Positions 56,229 through 64,000 of a DNA stretch of 64,000 bases are shown here, piece after piece. Under the pieces are notes generated by a model. The model saw only the letters and a list, made by a program, of their open reading frames with translations. It ran no database searches and was not told the DNA's origin. The DNA comes from Chitinophagaceae bacterium (GTDB lineage: Bacteria > Bacteroidota > Bacteroidia > Chitinophagales > Chitinophagaceae): positions 558,001 through 622,000 of the forward strand of contig JADJBP010000002.1 in NCBI GenBank assembly GCA_016703625.1, read 5' to 3'. Positions within the stretch are counted from its first letter, which is position 1, and each line of letters starts with the position of its first letter. A program made the translations under genes and the position numbers.

Positions 56229-56549
56229 TTATTCGTCGTCGGCTTCCCATTGTAACTTATAATCACCAATATGTTTTTCACTATCCTTTAAACTTCGTTT
56301 CTGTTTAACATATTTGATGAAGCCTATCGCTAAGATGAAAAGGGCTATGACCCAAAAGATGATTTCGATCCAAACCCCATAATTAACGTTCAGGATAGTA
56401 TTTACAGAAAGGCCCGCCACTGAAAAATACAATGCAGTTCTGATGAAAGACAACAGCGTGGTATCATTGCTCATGGCCGTTCTCTGCAGGGCCAGCCGTT
56501 CCCGGAGGATAAGGTCTTTATTGATGTTATTATTTGTGTGGTTATCCAT
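56229..56549 (-). CDS. DUF202 family membrane protein
   Basis: The ATG at 56549 gives 106 residues. LILRERLALQRTAMSNDTTL with LSFIRTALYFSVAG is the DUF202 signature, followed by a second membrane segment (about 58-78) and a charged tail. The function is unknown. The start was chosen because upstream codons add hydrophobic residues not seen in the family. Confidence 0.85.
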   Translation of the reverse strand: MDNHTNNNINKDLILRERLALQRTAMSNDTTLLSFIRTALYFSVAGLSVNTILNVNYGVWIEIIFWVIALFILAIGFIKYVKQKRSLKDSEKHIGDYKLQWEADDE

Positions 56550-56612
56550 AACTGAAATTAAAAAAATTAATTGAGTATATATAGACATAGCAGCAACAAT
56601 TGTTACAACTAA

Positions 56613-56640
56613 GGGAGAGCAGCTTTACAGCTGCTCTCCC
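56613..56640 (-). terminator. Hairpin after the FadL-type porin gene
   Basis: GGGAGAGCAGC and GCTGCTCTCCC form a perfect 11-pair stem with a 6-base loop, 23 bases past the porin stop. The T-run is weak. Confidence 0.75.
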
Positions 56641-56662
56641 TGCACAAAATAATTATTTTAGA

Positions 56663-57952
56663 TCAGAAAGAATAATTAATGCCGATCATTACCATATCTG
56701 TTGTCATTTTGTAAGAAACATTGCTGCCGGGGATGGCTCCATAAGGGTTATCCGGGCTTTTCATCATCGGGCTTAATAACGGGCCGCTGGTTAAACCATC
56801 GCTGGTTCCGTGATGGTACACAGCATTCAGGTTAAAACGTTCATTCAGTTCATATCCAAAACCAAACTGGAATGCATGTTTAATAACTGCAGTTGCCGGT
56901 GTGGAAAAAAATGCCAGCTCGCTGCTGATCGGGTTAGAGCTATAAGTATAGCCTGCCCTTATTGGAAATTTATTGATGCCTTTGTATTGAATACCGGCAG
57001 AAATTATGGATATATTTTTCCATCCGAACCCGGCGACTGAAGCCGTATTTGTCCAGCCTTTTTCTTTAAATCCTGCGGTGCCGGTATAGTTCACAAACCG
57101 GTAATCAAGGGCTGCATCAAATTTATGTTTTGAGTAACCAATGCCTGCTGAAATAATGGCCGGGTAGTTCATTTTAAATTTCACATTGGGTGCATTACTG
57201 CCATCCAGGTAAGTATTCTCAAAATCAAAACTGCTGAATGACTGTGGTGTTTTATAGGAAGCCCCCAATTTAATGCCCATGCCTGAATTGTAAAATACAC
57301 CAAACTGTGCGCCAATTCCAAATGCGGTTCCTTTGTCACTTACCGGGTATCCACGTGTTGGGCTTGGTGAAGATAGCGGGTTGGGAGCCAGTTTCAGCGA
57401 TGCATAATTTAATGTGGGTGCCAGTCCTACAGACAGCTGTTCCGTAACCTGGTAGGCATAAGTTAACCCTACCTGCAGGAGTTGATAATCAGATTGTATT
57501 CTTCCAAACCCGCCCATGCTCTGCGGCATATTGATCGGGTTTGAATTACTTTCGGGGAAGGTTACCCCAAAACCACTGATGCCGAATGCAGAAACACCGA
57601 AATGATGTTTGCTGTTCTTTTTGCCCCAAACCATGGCCAGTGCAGGCATTACAGAAACACCCCGGTCATCTTTTGTTACGCCGCTCATGGGGCCACCCGG
57701 TGTGGGTGCCGTAGAATACAGCACGGGTGAAGAAAAGAATAAACCCGCATTTACAGAAAGTATCCTTTTATCAAAAGCGGATATGGCTGCCGGGTTCCAT
57801 TGCAGTGCCCCGTTGATATCAACCGGTTGAGCTGTTGCCGCCCCACCCATCGACATATTGGTTGCACCAATTCCCTGCATGATATGGCCGGCCTGTGCCA
57901 TTACCATAAAAGGTAAAATACCTAAACCTAAAGTGACTAATAACTTTTTCAT
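56663..57952 (-). CDS. OmpP1/FadL/TodX family outer-membrane transporter
   Basis: The ATG at 57952 gives 429 residues. A signal peptide ends in VMAQ; then AGHIMQGIGATNMSMGGAAT is the N-terminal hatch signature of FadL, and ALQWNPAAIS the NPA element. The barrel follows, and the C-terminus ends in MIGINYSF. FadL-type barrels carry hydrophobic molecules. The gene lies 200 bases downstream of the DsrE2 gene on the same strand; FadL-like porins also occur beside sulfur-oxidation genes, but a role in sulfur transport here is only a guess. Confidence 0.9.
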   Translation of the reverse strand: MKKLLVTLGLGILPFMVMAQAGHIMQGIGATNMSMGGAATAQPVDINGALQWNPAAISAFDKRILSVNAGLFFSSPVLYSTAPTPGGPMSGVTKDDRGVSVMPALAMVWGKKNSKHHFGVSAFGISGFGVTFPESNSNPINMPQSMGGFGRIQSDYQLLQVGLTYAYQVTEQLSVGLAPTLNYASLKLAPNPLSSPSPTRGYPVSDKGTAFGIGAQFGVFYNSGMGIKLGASYKTPQSFSSFDFENTYLDGSNAPNVKFKMNYPAIISAGIGYSKHKFDAALDYRFVNYTGTAGFKEKGWTNTASVAGFGWKNISIISAGIQYKGINKFPIRAGYTYSSNPISSELAFFSTPATAVIKHAFQFGFGYELNERFNLNAVYHHGTSDGLTSGPLLSPMMKSPDNPYGAIPGSNVSYKMTTDMVMIGINYSF

Positions 57953-58152
57953 AATTGTAGTTTTTAAACTGCAATGACTGCAGTATGTAAATAATTTTTT
58001 GCTCATTTTTCAAACCGCTGCAACTGTTGCCCGGGTTTTCATCATTACAAAAAACCTACATACGCCCTGAAGAAGTTTTTGATAATGTGCTTTTAAGACC
58101 TGGAGATCTTTGCTAACCATTTGCTGCAACCATTTGAATGGAAAGGCACTGA

Positions 58153-58635
58153 TCACACAAACAGCATGTGCACACCTTCGCCCTGGCTATGATTATAAAA
58201 ATCGCCAACGGTAATTATATCATCCACGCCATCATACAGGTCTTCTTTTTTGTAATGGAACATATCCATGGCCAGCTTACAGGCCCATAGTTTAACACCT
58301 GAAGCCGTCATGATATCTAAAAATTCATGAACATCCGGCATATCAACTTTTTCCATTTCTTTTTTCATCATGGAACTGGCCAGTGCTTCCATACCCGGCA
58401 AACCGCCCAGCATGGTAGGCATGTGCATCGCAGGATTGCCTACGGTTGCCACGTGCAGGTGTTCCAGTTTCTTTTTATGCACGGCTTCCAGTCCGAAAAA
58501 TGTAAAGAATATTTCTGCATCTATCCCTTCCATGCGGGCCCCGTTGGCCAAAACAAAAGCGGCGTATACATTTTCCAGTGTTCCTTTTGACAGGATGATC
58601 ATCATCTTTTTAATAGCTCCGTTATGTTCACTCAT
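58153..58635 (-). CDS. DsrE2-like (DsrE/DsrF/DrsH family) protein
   Basis: The ATG at 58635 gives 160 residues. The pattern MMIILSKGTLENVYAAFVLA, FFTFFGLEAVHKKKL, and MTASGVKLWACKLAMDMF marks the DsrE2 subgroup; the Cys of LWACKLAMDM is the persulfide-carrying residue. Membrane segments of some DsrE2 proteins are not obvious. It is the last gene of the SQR-TusE-DsrE2 run, 20 bases after tusE. Confidence 0.88.
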   Translation of the reverse strand: MSEHNGAIKKMMIILSKGTLENVYAAFVLANGARMEGIDAEIFFTFFGLEAVHKKKLEHLHVATVGNPAMHMPTMLGGLPGMEALASSMMKKEMEKVDMPDVHEFLDIMTASGVKLWACKLAMDMFHYKKEDLYDGVDDIITVGDFYNHSQGEGVHMLFV

Positions 58636-58655
58636 AATTGACAAATTTTAATTGG

Positions 58656-58964
58656 TTAAATACAACTGGCGGGTTTGGGTATACCGGCAATTTTGGTTGC
58701 GGTTTTTAAAGGTGCGTTTGGAAACAACTGGTAGAACTCTTTGATATCGGTTACGCCACTTTTACCAATACGCCTGATGCTGAGCGCTACCTGGTTCTTT
58801 TGTTCGTTTTGCAGATACTTTAATATTTCCCAATGCCTTGCACTTAATGGGATGTTGGCTTCTGCAGCAAGTGCTTCTCCAACTTTTTCATCCCATTGGC
58901 TAAAGTCTGTTAAGTATCCTTCTTCATTTACGGTAATGGTTTTACCTGCTATTGTCTTTTCCAT
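58656..58964 (-). CDS. tusE: TusE/DsrC family sulfur carrier with a single C-terminal Cys
   Basis: The protein has 102 residues. GYLTDFSQWDEKVGEALAAE, LSARHWEILKYL and LFPNAPLKTATKIAG followed by IPKPASCI are the family marks. The penultimate Cys (CysA) is present, but the position 11 residues earlier, which is CysB in true DsrC, is Thr. This is the TusE-type carrier that relays persulfide sulfur. It sits between the SQR-type gene (27 bases upstream) and DsrE2. Confidence 0.93.
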   Translation of the reverse strand: MEKTIAGKTITVNEEGYLTDFSQWDEKVGEALAAEANIPLSARHWEILKYLQNEQKNQVALSIRRIGKSGVTDIKEFYQLFPNAPLKTATKIAGIPKPASCI

Positions 58965-58991
58965 GATTTGTTTTTTTATTGATTTAATAAT

Positions 58992-60226
58992 TTAATCGTA
59001 ATGTTTTCCGCTTTCCGACATGGTTGCCGAAACAAAAGGTATATGCGTTCCCTTTAGTAACACATTCCAGTAGATCCACCGGAAAGCCAGTTTGCCCATA
59101 TGGTTCATCCTGCTTTCTTTTAATAATTGCAATGGTCCAATCCGGGGAAAGGGAAACTTCCTTCAACCGGCTCATGGGTATAATTAAAATCTATGAGCAG
59201 GGCTTTTCCGTTACCTGTTTCAATGAAGCAGTTTGCATGCCCGTCAAATTCTTCTTTTAACGGTTCGCCTTTTATAAACCGTAAAATGTTTTCGGTTAAT
59301 ATTTCTGCTTCAAAGTGTGCAACAGAACCGGCTTTGGAGGCTGGTATATTGCTGGCATCGCCCAAAACAAAGATATTGGCATGATCTTTTGACTGGAGGG
59401 TGGCTTTATGGGTTGGTACATAATTCAGGTCATCGCCCATACCTGATCTTTCGATCAGTTCATCACCTTTGTTGGTGGGTACGGTTACCAGCAGGTCAAA
59501 AGGTATGGCCCTGCCGCCATAATCCACGATCTCCTTTTTTTCATTATCCACATGCTCAATGGCAAAATCATGGTCAATATGGATCCCTTTTTCTACCAGG
59601 AAATGTTCCAGTGTTTCGGTGGCCTTTGGTTTGGTGAAAGCGCCGCTTAACGGGGTAACATAAGTGATCTCCACTTTATCCCGCATATCTTTATGCTTAA
59701 AGAATGAATCGGCCAAAAATGCAAATTCAAGTGGTGCTACCGGGCATTTGATGGGCATTTCGGTAATGTGAACAACCAGTTTTCCACCCTGCCATTTTCT
59801 CAGTTTATTGCGTAAAGCCAGTGCACCTTCGTAAGTATAAAAATCAAAAACTGATTTTTGCCATTGCGCTCCTTTCATGCCTTCAATTTCTTCAGGAGCG
59901 ATCTTGGCGCCGGTAGCTATGATCAACAGGTCATAGGCCATTTCATCGCCGCCTTCCAGTTGAATTTTATTTTCAGCCGGTACGATGCGGTTAATGTTGT
60001 TTTTGATCAGTTGCACACCCTTTGGAATAAAATCCTCGATCTTTTTGATAATGTCTTTTGGTTTATAGATATCAAAAGGCAGGAAAAGATAGCCGGGCTG
60101 GTAATGATGTTCTATCCTTTCATCGATGATGGTTATCTGCCAGTCGGGTTGTTTTAAATGATGAACCAGGTGATTGGCCATCATTGTTCCCGCTGTGCCG
60201 GCTCCGAGTATTACTAAATTTTTCAT
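58992..60226 (-). CDS. Sulfide:quinone oxidoreductase, type III-like, one frameshift
   Basis: The corrected protein has about 411 residues. The FAD motif is LVILGAGTAGTMMANHLVHH; YLFLPFDIYKPKDI and DLLIIATGAKIAPEEIEG follow. MPIKCPVAPLEFAFLADSFF holds the Cys that is replaced by selenocysteine in the selenoprotein subtype; here the codon is TGC. ATLQSKDHANIFVLGDASNI and NCFIETGNGKALLIDFNY complete the pattern. The raw frame ends at 59120; restoring one base in the G-run at 59144-59147 gives GPLQLLKESRMNHMGKLAFR and an end at 58992. It should oxidise sulfide at the membrane and pass electrons to quinone. It starts a run with tusE and dsrE2. Confidence 0.88.
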
Positions 60227-60549
60227 TTGTTATTATTTTATATTAACTGATTACGGTGTAAAATTAACCCCGCTTACTGCCGTGAATAATGATGTAAACG
60301 CAGGTGTATCCTGATTTTTATTATGCACTTATATGATTCTTGCCCAAAACAGCAGCTTTCATCCTGTTAAGTAATAAATGTTACACTAATTAGGTTTTTG
60401 ATTGATTAAACTTGCAGATTGTGCGTTTATCGCAGGCCGGAGAAAAGGGTTTGGTATGCCGGATTTGTTATAGGTAACGCAGTTTCATGTATGGGTAAAG
60501 TGGCTTTAACTTGTAGGGGTATTTTCTTTTAAGTACCATAGCGTGGTAT
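60227..60549. other. Intergenic region upstream of the SQR gene
   Basis: No gene is seen. A near-palindrome, GTAAT-aaat-GTTAC (60371-60384), resembles the Crp/Fnr-type sites at 53898 and 54486 and lies about 150 bases before the SQR start. The rest is unstructured, with one AT-rich stretch next to the SQR start. Confidence 0.5.
60371..60384 (-). promoter_or_regulatory. Candidate Crp/Fnr-type site upstream of SQR
   Basis: GTAAT-aaat-GTTAC matches the GTAAC-N4-GTTAC pattern with one mismatch. It lies between the rhodanese and SQR genes, both on the minus strand, so it could drive the SQR-TusE-DsrE2 run. Confidence 0.4.
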
Positions 60550-60870
60550 CTATAACACTTCAAACCAGCCAAAAGTGCCGCCACACAAATAGTGTGACCG
60601 GTTAAATCCGATTTGTTTTAAAACTGCAGCGCCCTGTGCCGACCTGCCGCCGCCTTTGCCACAGGCAGTAACGATCATATTCTTTTTGGACAACTCTTTT
60701 GCGCGGACTTCCAGTTCGGGTAAAGGAATATTGATGGCACCGGGGATATGCAATGCAGCATATTCATCCGGGTTTCTTACATCAATGATGGTAAGCTGCT
60801 CTGCTGCATTTGCCTGTAATGCCCTGAGATCTTTAATGGCAAAGCACGCTTGCGTCTCTAAGTCCTGCAT
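60550..60870 (-). CDS. Rhodanese-like protein
   Basis: The protein has 106 residues. TIIDVRNPDEYAALHIPGAI and the loop TACGKGGGRSAQG define a rhodanese; the Cys starts a CGKGGGRS loop that is longer than in the operon rhodaneses. It overlaps the end of the MFS gene by 38 bases, so the two are co-transcribed. Confidence 0.9.
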   Translation of the reverse strand: MQDLETQACFAIKDLRALQANAAEQLTIIDVRNPDEYAALHIPGAINIPLPELEVRAKELSKKNMIVTACGKGGGRSAQGAAVLKQIGFNRSHYLCGGTFGWFEVL

Positions 60871-62122
60871 CTTGTTTCTTTTTATGTGTTATCCAGTCCC
60901 AAATTTTAACTGCACCCCCGGTCTTGCATTTCATGCGGTATTGAATGATCAGTGATGAAGCAAATGTGAGCAGGCCAATAAAAATAATGGCGGCATTGAT
61001 ACTGACCAGGTCGGCAATGATGCCCGTGAGTATGGCCCCAATGGCATACCCCAGGTCTCTCCACAGCCTGAAAATTCCAATGCTTTTTGCCCGGTCAAGC
61101 GGGTGGGTGTTCTCTGCAACGGTTGCCAGAAATGTCGGGTACACCATAGCGGTACCCCAGCCCAGGATGGATGACAACAGTACAAAATGGAACATGCTGC
61201 TGGCAAATACCAAAACGACCAGGGCAATGGCCTGTAAAAGCATACCAATATAGAGCATGTCTTTTTTACAGAATTTATCAGCCATTTTACCGGTAAACAA
61301 TTGCCCAATGCCCCAAACAGCCGGGTATATTGCAGTAACAATTCCTATTTCGCCGATCGGAAATCCTTTTGAGGCAAGCAGGATCGGAAAGATACCCCAT
61401 GCCATGCCGTCATTCAGGTTGTTGATCAACCCCGCCTGTGTTACCGAACCCAGGTTCTTATTTTTCCAGCTGGTGTCCCGGAAAATATTTTTCAATCTCG
61501 GGATAGTATTATTGATGGTTTCTTTGGCCACATGATGTTTGGTGTCTTTAATAAAAAAGATACTCCCGATCAATCCAAAAAAAACCAAAACGATTCCGAT
61601 ATAAAAAGGATAAGGCCTTATCCCGTATTCACTGGCTATCCACCCCGTTAAAAAGGCAACAAGTGCTACAGCGATGTATCCTGCAAATTCATTCAGCCCC
61701 ATGGCAAATCCCCGTTGCTTTTCTCCTACCAGGTCAATTTTCATTACAACCGTAGATGACCAGGTTAAACCCTGGTTGATCCCAAGCAGCACATTTGCTG
61801 CAATGATCCAGCTCCAGCTGGGAGCAAACATTAAAATAAACGGGATGGGGATACCAATGATCCACCCTGCAACCAGTAATTTTTTTCTGCCGAATTTATT
61901 GGCCAGTGTGCCTGTATAATAATTGGTAATGGCTTTAATGATACCGAAAACAATGATAAATGAAAGGACAGCTGTTTTAGCTGCAATGGCAAATTCTTTT
62001 TCCGCGATCTGCGGCAGAATGGATCGTTCCAGGCCAACCATACCACCCACAAATCCGTTGATGATCACCAGCAGGGCAAACTGTTTCCAGTTCTCTTTTA
62101 AACCTAATTTAACTTGTTCCAT
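60833..62122 (-). CDS. MFS transporter
   Basis: The protein has 429 residues and twelve predicted membrane segments. The loop 2-3 motif is seen as YTGTLANKFGRKKLLVAG, and its second-half copy as FTGKMADKFCKKDMLYIG. A cytosolic loop of about 40 residues separates the halves. The substrate is unknown; its position before a rhodanese and after a Crp/Fnr gene suggests a role linked to sulfur anions. Ends in a hydrophilic tail (KKKQDAGLRDASVLCH). Confidence 0.9.
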   Translation of the reverse strand: MEQVKLGLKENWKQFALLVIINGFVGGMVGLERSILPQIAEKEFAIAAKTAVLSFIIVFGIIKAITNYYTGTLANKFGRKKLLVAGWIIGIPIPFILMFAPSWSWIIAANVLLGINQGLTWSSTVVMKIDLVGEKQRGFAMGLNEFAGYIAVALVAFLTGWIASEYGIRPYPFYIGIVLVFFGLIGSIFFIKDTKHHVAKETINNTIPRLKNIFRDTSWKNKNLGSVTQAGLINNLNDGMAWGIFPILLASKGFPIGEIGIVTAIYPAVWGIGQLFTGKMADKFCKKDMLYIGMLLQAIALVVLVFASSMFHFVLLSSILGWGTAMVYPTFLATVAENTHPLDRAKSIGIFRLWRDLGYAIGAILTGIIADLVSINAAIIFIGLLTFASSLIIQYRMKCKTGGAVKIWDWITHKKKQDAGLRDASVLCH

Positions 62123-62178
62123 CTTAGCTACAAAGTTGATAACTTAAAATGGCTAATCTGTTAACATAAGATAAATAA

Positions 62179-62742
62179 TCACCTGTGTCCGCGGATGCGG
62201 CTAAGGCTAACCTGGGTGATGCCTAAATAAGATGCCACATACTTAAGCGGCACCCTTTTTATTACACCGGGCGCTTCATGGAGTAAGGATTTGTATCTTT
62301 CTTCGGCCGAATGAAACTGCATGCCTTCGACCCGGTTCACAGTGTCTACATAAGCAGCTTCGAATATTTTCCGGAACAGTCTTTCTATTTCGTGAAACCG
62401 GTCGTAAAGCCCGAATAATGCGGGTGCATTGATGCTTACAATTTCCGCATCTTCCAGTACCTGGATGCCTTTTCTGCTGGGCCTTCCCGTTAAGAGGCTT
62501 TCTACCCGGGCAATGATATTGTTTTCAAAAAAGAAATTCTCGGTAATATCTATTCCGTCTTTTAAATAATAAATACGGGCCACTCCTTTATTGATAAAAT
62601 AGATGGTTTTGCAGGTTTGGCCAAAGGATTGAAGATCATTGTTCTTTTTAACTGTGACGATATTGCTTATTTCAGTGATGGCGTTTTCAGCATTGCCGGT
62701 AAGCGGGTTGAATTTCCTGAAATATTGAAAAAGTTGTTCCAT
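62179..62742 (-). CDS. Crp/Fnr family transcriptional regulator
   Basis: The protein has 187 residues. The cyclic-nucleotide-type barrel (INKGVARIYYLKDGIDITEN, FFFENNIIARVESLLTGRPS) leads to a C-terminal helix-turn-helix (KYVASYLGITQVSLSRIRGH). The ending SLSRIR is typical of the short Bacteroidota subgroup. It lies 56 bases upstream of the MFS gene on the same strand. It is a second candidate regulator of the sulfur region. Confidence 0.9.
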   Translation of the reverse strand: MEQLFQYFRKFNPLTGNAENAITEISNIVTVKKNNDLQSFGQTCKTIYFINKGVARIYYLKDGIDITENFFFENNIIARVESLLTGRPSRKGIQVLEDAEIVSINAPALFGLYDRFHEIERLFRKIFEAAYVDTVNRVEGMQFHSAEERYKSLLHEAPGVIKRVPLKYVASYLGITQVSLSRIRGHR

Positions 62743-62813
62743 GGTTTTTACCTGTTTTTTTGCAGATACATAAAGATATAAAAACCGGTAACCCGTTTTT
62801 CAGTTTATGGCAT

Positions 62814-62846
62814 AATGACACAAATACCCGGAAGGTCTGTGTCATT
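62814..62846 (-). terminator. Hairpin between DUF2892 and Crp/Fnr genes
   Basis: AATGACACA and TGTGTCATT form a perfect 9-pair stem with an inner ACC/GGT pairing. There is no T-run, so it could end the DUF2892 transcript weakly or be a binding site. Confidence 0.45.
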
Positions 62847-62883
62847 GTATAAAGAAACTATGAGTTGCTTTATGGTAAACCGC

Positions 62884-63093
62884 CTATGCCTTTTTTGCAG
62901 GGCATGTATTTAAACCCACCAATGTATACAGCGGGCAAAAACTGATCAGGCTTGTTATTACAAATACCCCTCCCAAAACAAGCAATACAATACCCAATGT
63001 ACCGGTAACGGTATTGGTAAAATATAAAACTGCAAAAACCGCTGCCAGTAACAGGCGTATAATACGGTCTGTGTTACCCATATTCTTTTTCAT
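62884..63093 (-). CDS. DUF2892 (YgaP-like) small membrane protein
   Basis: The ATG at 63093 gives 69 residues. MGNTDRIIRLLLAAVFAVLY, a second helix (TGTLGIVLLVLGGVFVITSL), and the FCPLYTLVGLNTC motif define DUF2892. The Cys-containing end could handle sulfur. Half-sites like those of the operator motif lie 48-61 bases upstream. Confidence 0.9.
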   Translation of the reverse strand: MKKNMGNTDRIIRLLLAAVFAVLYFTNTVTGTLGIVLLVLGGVFVITSLISFCPLYTLVGLNTCPAKKA

Positions 63094-63140
63094 ATTGAAT
63101 AATTTAAAATGGAAGTTAAACAATTGCCGGTAATACCAAT

Positions 63141-63154
63141 GTAACTTTTGTAAC
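63141..63154 (-). promoter_or_regulatory. Candidate Crp/Fnr-type half-sites upstream of DUF2892
   Basis: On the minus strand GTTAC-aaaa-GTTAC is a direct, not inverted, repeat of the half-site seen at 53898-53911. Its centre is about 54 bases before the ATG at 63093, a distance close to that in the 13-gene operon. Confidence 0.35.
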
Positions 63155-63182
63155 AAAATGGGTTGCAGGATGAACCCGAAGA

Positions 63183-63272
63183 TCAGTTAATGACCATAAC
63201 AAGAATCCAAATGAGCAGCACACAGATCAAACATACAACCAGTAACTTCAGCCATGTTGATTGCTTTTTCAT
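63183..63272 (-). CDS. 29-residue single-membrane-helix peptide
   Basis: An ATG at 63272 opens 29 codons ending in TGA. The sequence is a basic N-terminus (MKKQST) and one long hydrophobic helix (LLVVCLICVLLIWILVMVI). It has no family that I recognise. Translation is unproven. Confidence 0.4.
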   Translation of the reverse strand: MKKQSTWLKLLVVCLICVLLIWILVMVIN

Positions 63273-63312
63273 GATGTTGATCACCCCTGTTTATAAATAA
63301 AAAGGTAAACAA

Positions 63313-64000
63313 TTATCCCTGTTTTTTTCTTTTCAAATACACCCTGATGATACTCCCGTTTGCGCTGCTTTGCTCCCCGGTGTTTTCAAAGAAAATATTT
63401 TCTGCACTGCTGTTGATGCCGCCAACGATGTAACCAATCAGTATATCTTCATTTTCCGGTAAACCGGCATCTATAATTCCCTCACTGTACAATTTAACAT
63501 CCGGCATAAATATAAATTCAGCAGCTGCACCCAAATAGCCCGGCATTTGTATGGGCAAATAAATTTCCTGCACCTGTTCATCTTTTCTGATAATAACGCT
63601 GATCGTTTTGGTAAAAGGCACATCTTTATTTTCAAATATTTTACCTGTACTGTCAGTAAAATACCTGGCAATACCGCCAAAAAATATAGAATACATGGTT
63701 CCCGTAACCCGGTCATACAGTGGTAATACCGCATTGTGATAATGGCTGTATCTCTGATCAAAACTGTTATTCACTGTATAACTACCTCCCTTTATATCCA
63801 CAAAATTGGTAAACGGGATATCTTCCTTGTATTGGAATACACCTGAAAACATGGTAAAGCCCAATTCATCATTTTTAAATACCTGCGGTACTAAATTATA
63901 ATCCCTGCGGTGCAGGTTAACTGTATCTTTTATGGCAGAATAATTTTTAACCAGCGGTACACCCTGGCCATATTCAATGTTAAACTTCCTGATCTCATTG
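63313..64000 (-). CDS. Hypothetical protein, 5' end cut by window edge
   Basis: The frame is open from the right edge, so the start is outside. The visible 229 residues are beta-rich with aromatic repeats: RRDYNLVPQVF, GFTMFSGVFQ, YSHYHNAVLPLYDRVTGTMY and MYSIFFGGIARYF, which hints at a propeller-like or barrel-type secreted protein. The C-terminus is basic (VYLKRKKQG). No T9SS signal was seen at the end. The function is unknown. Confidence 0.6.
   Translation of the reverse strand, partial: NEIRKFNIEYGQGVPLVKNYSAIKDTVNLHRRDYNLVPQVFKNDELGFTMFSGVFQYKEDIPFTNFVDIKGGSYTVNNSFDQRYSHYHNAVLPLYDRVTGTMYSIFFGGIARYFTDSTGKIFENKDVPFTKTISVIIRKDEQVQEIYLPIQMPGYLGAAAEFIFMPDVKLYSEGIIDAGLPENEDILIGYIVGGINSSAENIFFENTGEQSSANGSIIRVYLKRKKQG

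Noticed and set aside
59700..59760. Selenocysteine in the type III-like sulfide:quinone reductase
   Set aside because: The codon at the equivalent position is TGC, a normal Cys.
1..64000. CRISPR array, tRNA, rRNA or insertion sequence
   Set aside because: No regularly spaced repeats, no cloverleaf with a TTCGA-type arm, no ribosomal RNA segments and no transposase frames were seen on reading.

Overview
The window comes from a chromosome of the phylum Bacteroidota, most likely a gliding member of Chitinophagaceae or a close relative. The signs are a GldH-type gliding lipoprotein, a protein with a type IX secretion (T9SS) C-terminal signal, an LpxD-family acyltransferase, a DUF6089 barrel protein, and repeated TAnnTTTG promoter elements (the Bacteroidota -7 box). 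No rRNA, tRNA, CRISPR array, transposase or prophage was recognised.

Layout. 1-15.3 kb is housekeeping and envelope: a truncated DUF4838/alpha-glucuronidase-like secreted protein, DUF6089 protein, gldH, yicC, GNAT, lpxD, a carboxypeptidase-regulatory-domain protein, an SDR, a 3-hydroxyacyl-CoA dehydrogenase, OmpA and lipocalin lipoproteins, pheS, a polysaccharide deacetylase and a Bax-inhibitor-1 protein. 15.3-17.3 kb is an arsenic cluster (arsC, a 27-residue cysteine-rich peptide, arsM, arsR with its operator) with no efflux pump in view. 17.4-20.8 kb holds a badly broken CocE/NonD hydrolase, an AIM24 protein and CsbD. 20.9-27.9 kb is a TetR-TolC-adaptor-RND efflux operon with an operator upstream of tetR. 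28-35.5 kb holds DUF502, a phospholipase C/S1-P1-type protein, serC, DUF1015, a TPR protein, a 2TM protein and a long-chain acyl-CoA synthetase. 35.6-41.9 kb is a CHASE/multi-PAS histidine kinase with its NarL-type regulator and a lone receiver. 42-45.1 kb encodes two secreted surface proteins.

The most notable region is 45.2-63.2 kb, where inorganic sulfur genes dominate. A compact 13-gene minus-strand operon (53851 down to 45189) encodes two small membrane proteins, thioredoxin, two rhodaneses, a universal stress protein, a split YeeE/YedE sulfur transporter, a TsdA-type thiosulfate dehydrogenase, a Tat-exported SoxB-like hydrolase, a secreted DsrE, an outer-membrane porin and a Crp/Fnr regulator. 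Nearby lie a sulfide:quinone reductase-TusE-DsrE2 operon, a Crp-MFS-rhodanese group, a FadL-type porin and a Cys/Met gamma-lyase-family enzyme. A short palindrome, GTAAC-N4-GTTAC or a close variant, lies upstream of the 13-gene operon, dps, the sulfide:quinone reductase and a DUF2892 gene, suggesting one Crp/Fnr regulon. The proposed flow is: sulfide to sulfane sulfur by the quinone reductase, handling by rhodanese/TusE/DsrE proteins, thiosulfate uptake by YeeE/YedE, and oxidation of thiosulfate to tetrathionate by TsdA. No SoxAX, SoxYZ or SoxCD is present in the window.

About two dozen single-base indels, many in homopolymers, split otherwise well-conserved genes, and most lie between 17.4 and 38.9 kb. 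In nearly every case one inserted or removed base restores the family sequence. They look more like assembly error than gene decay, so corrected gene extents are given.
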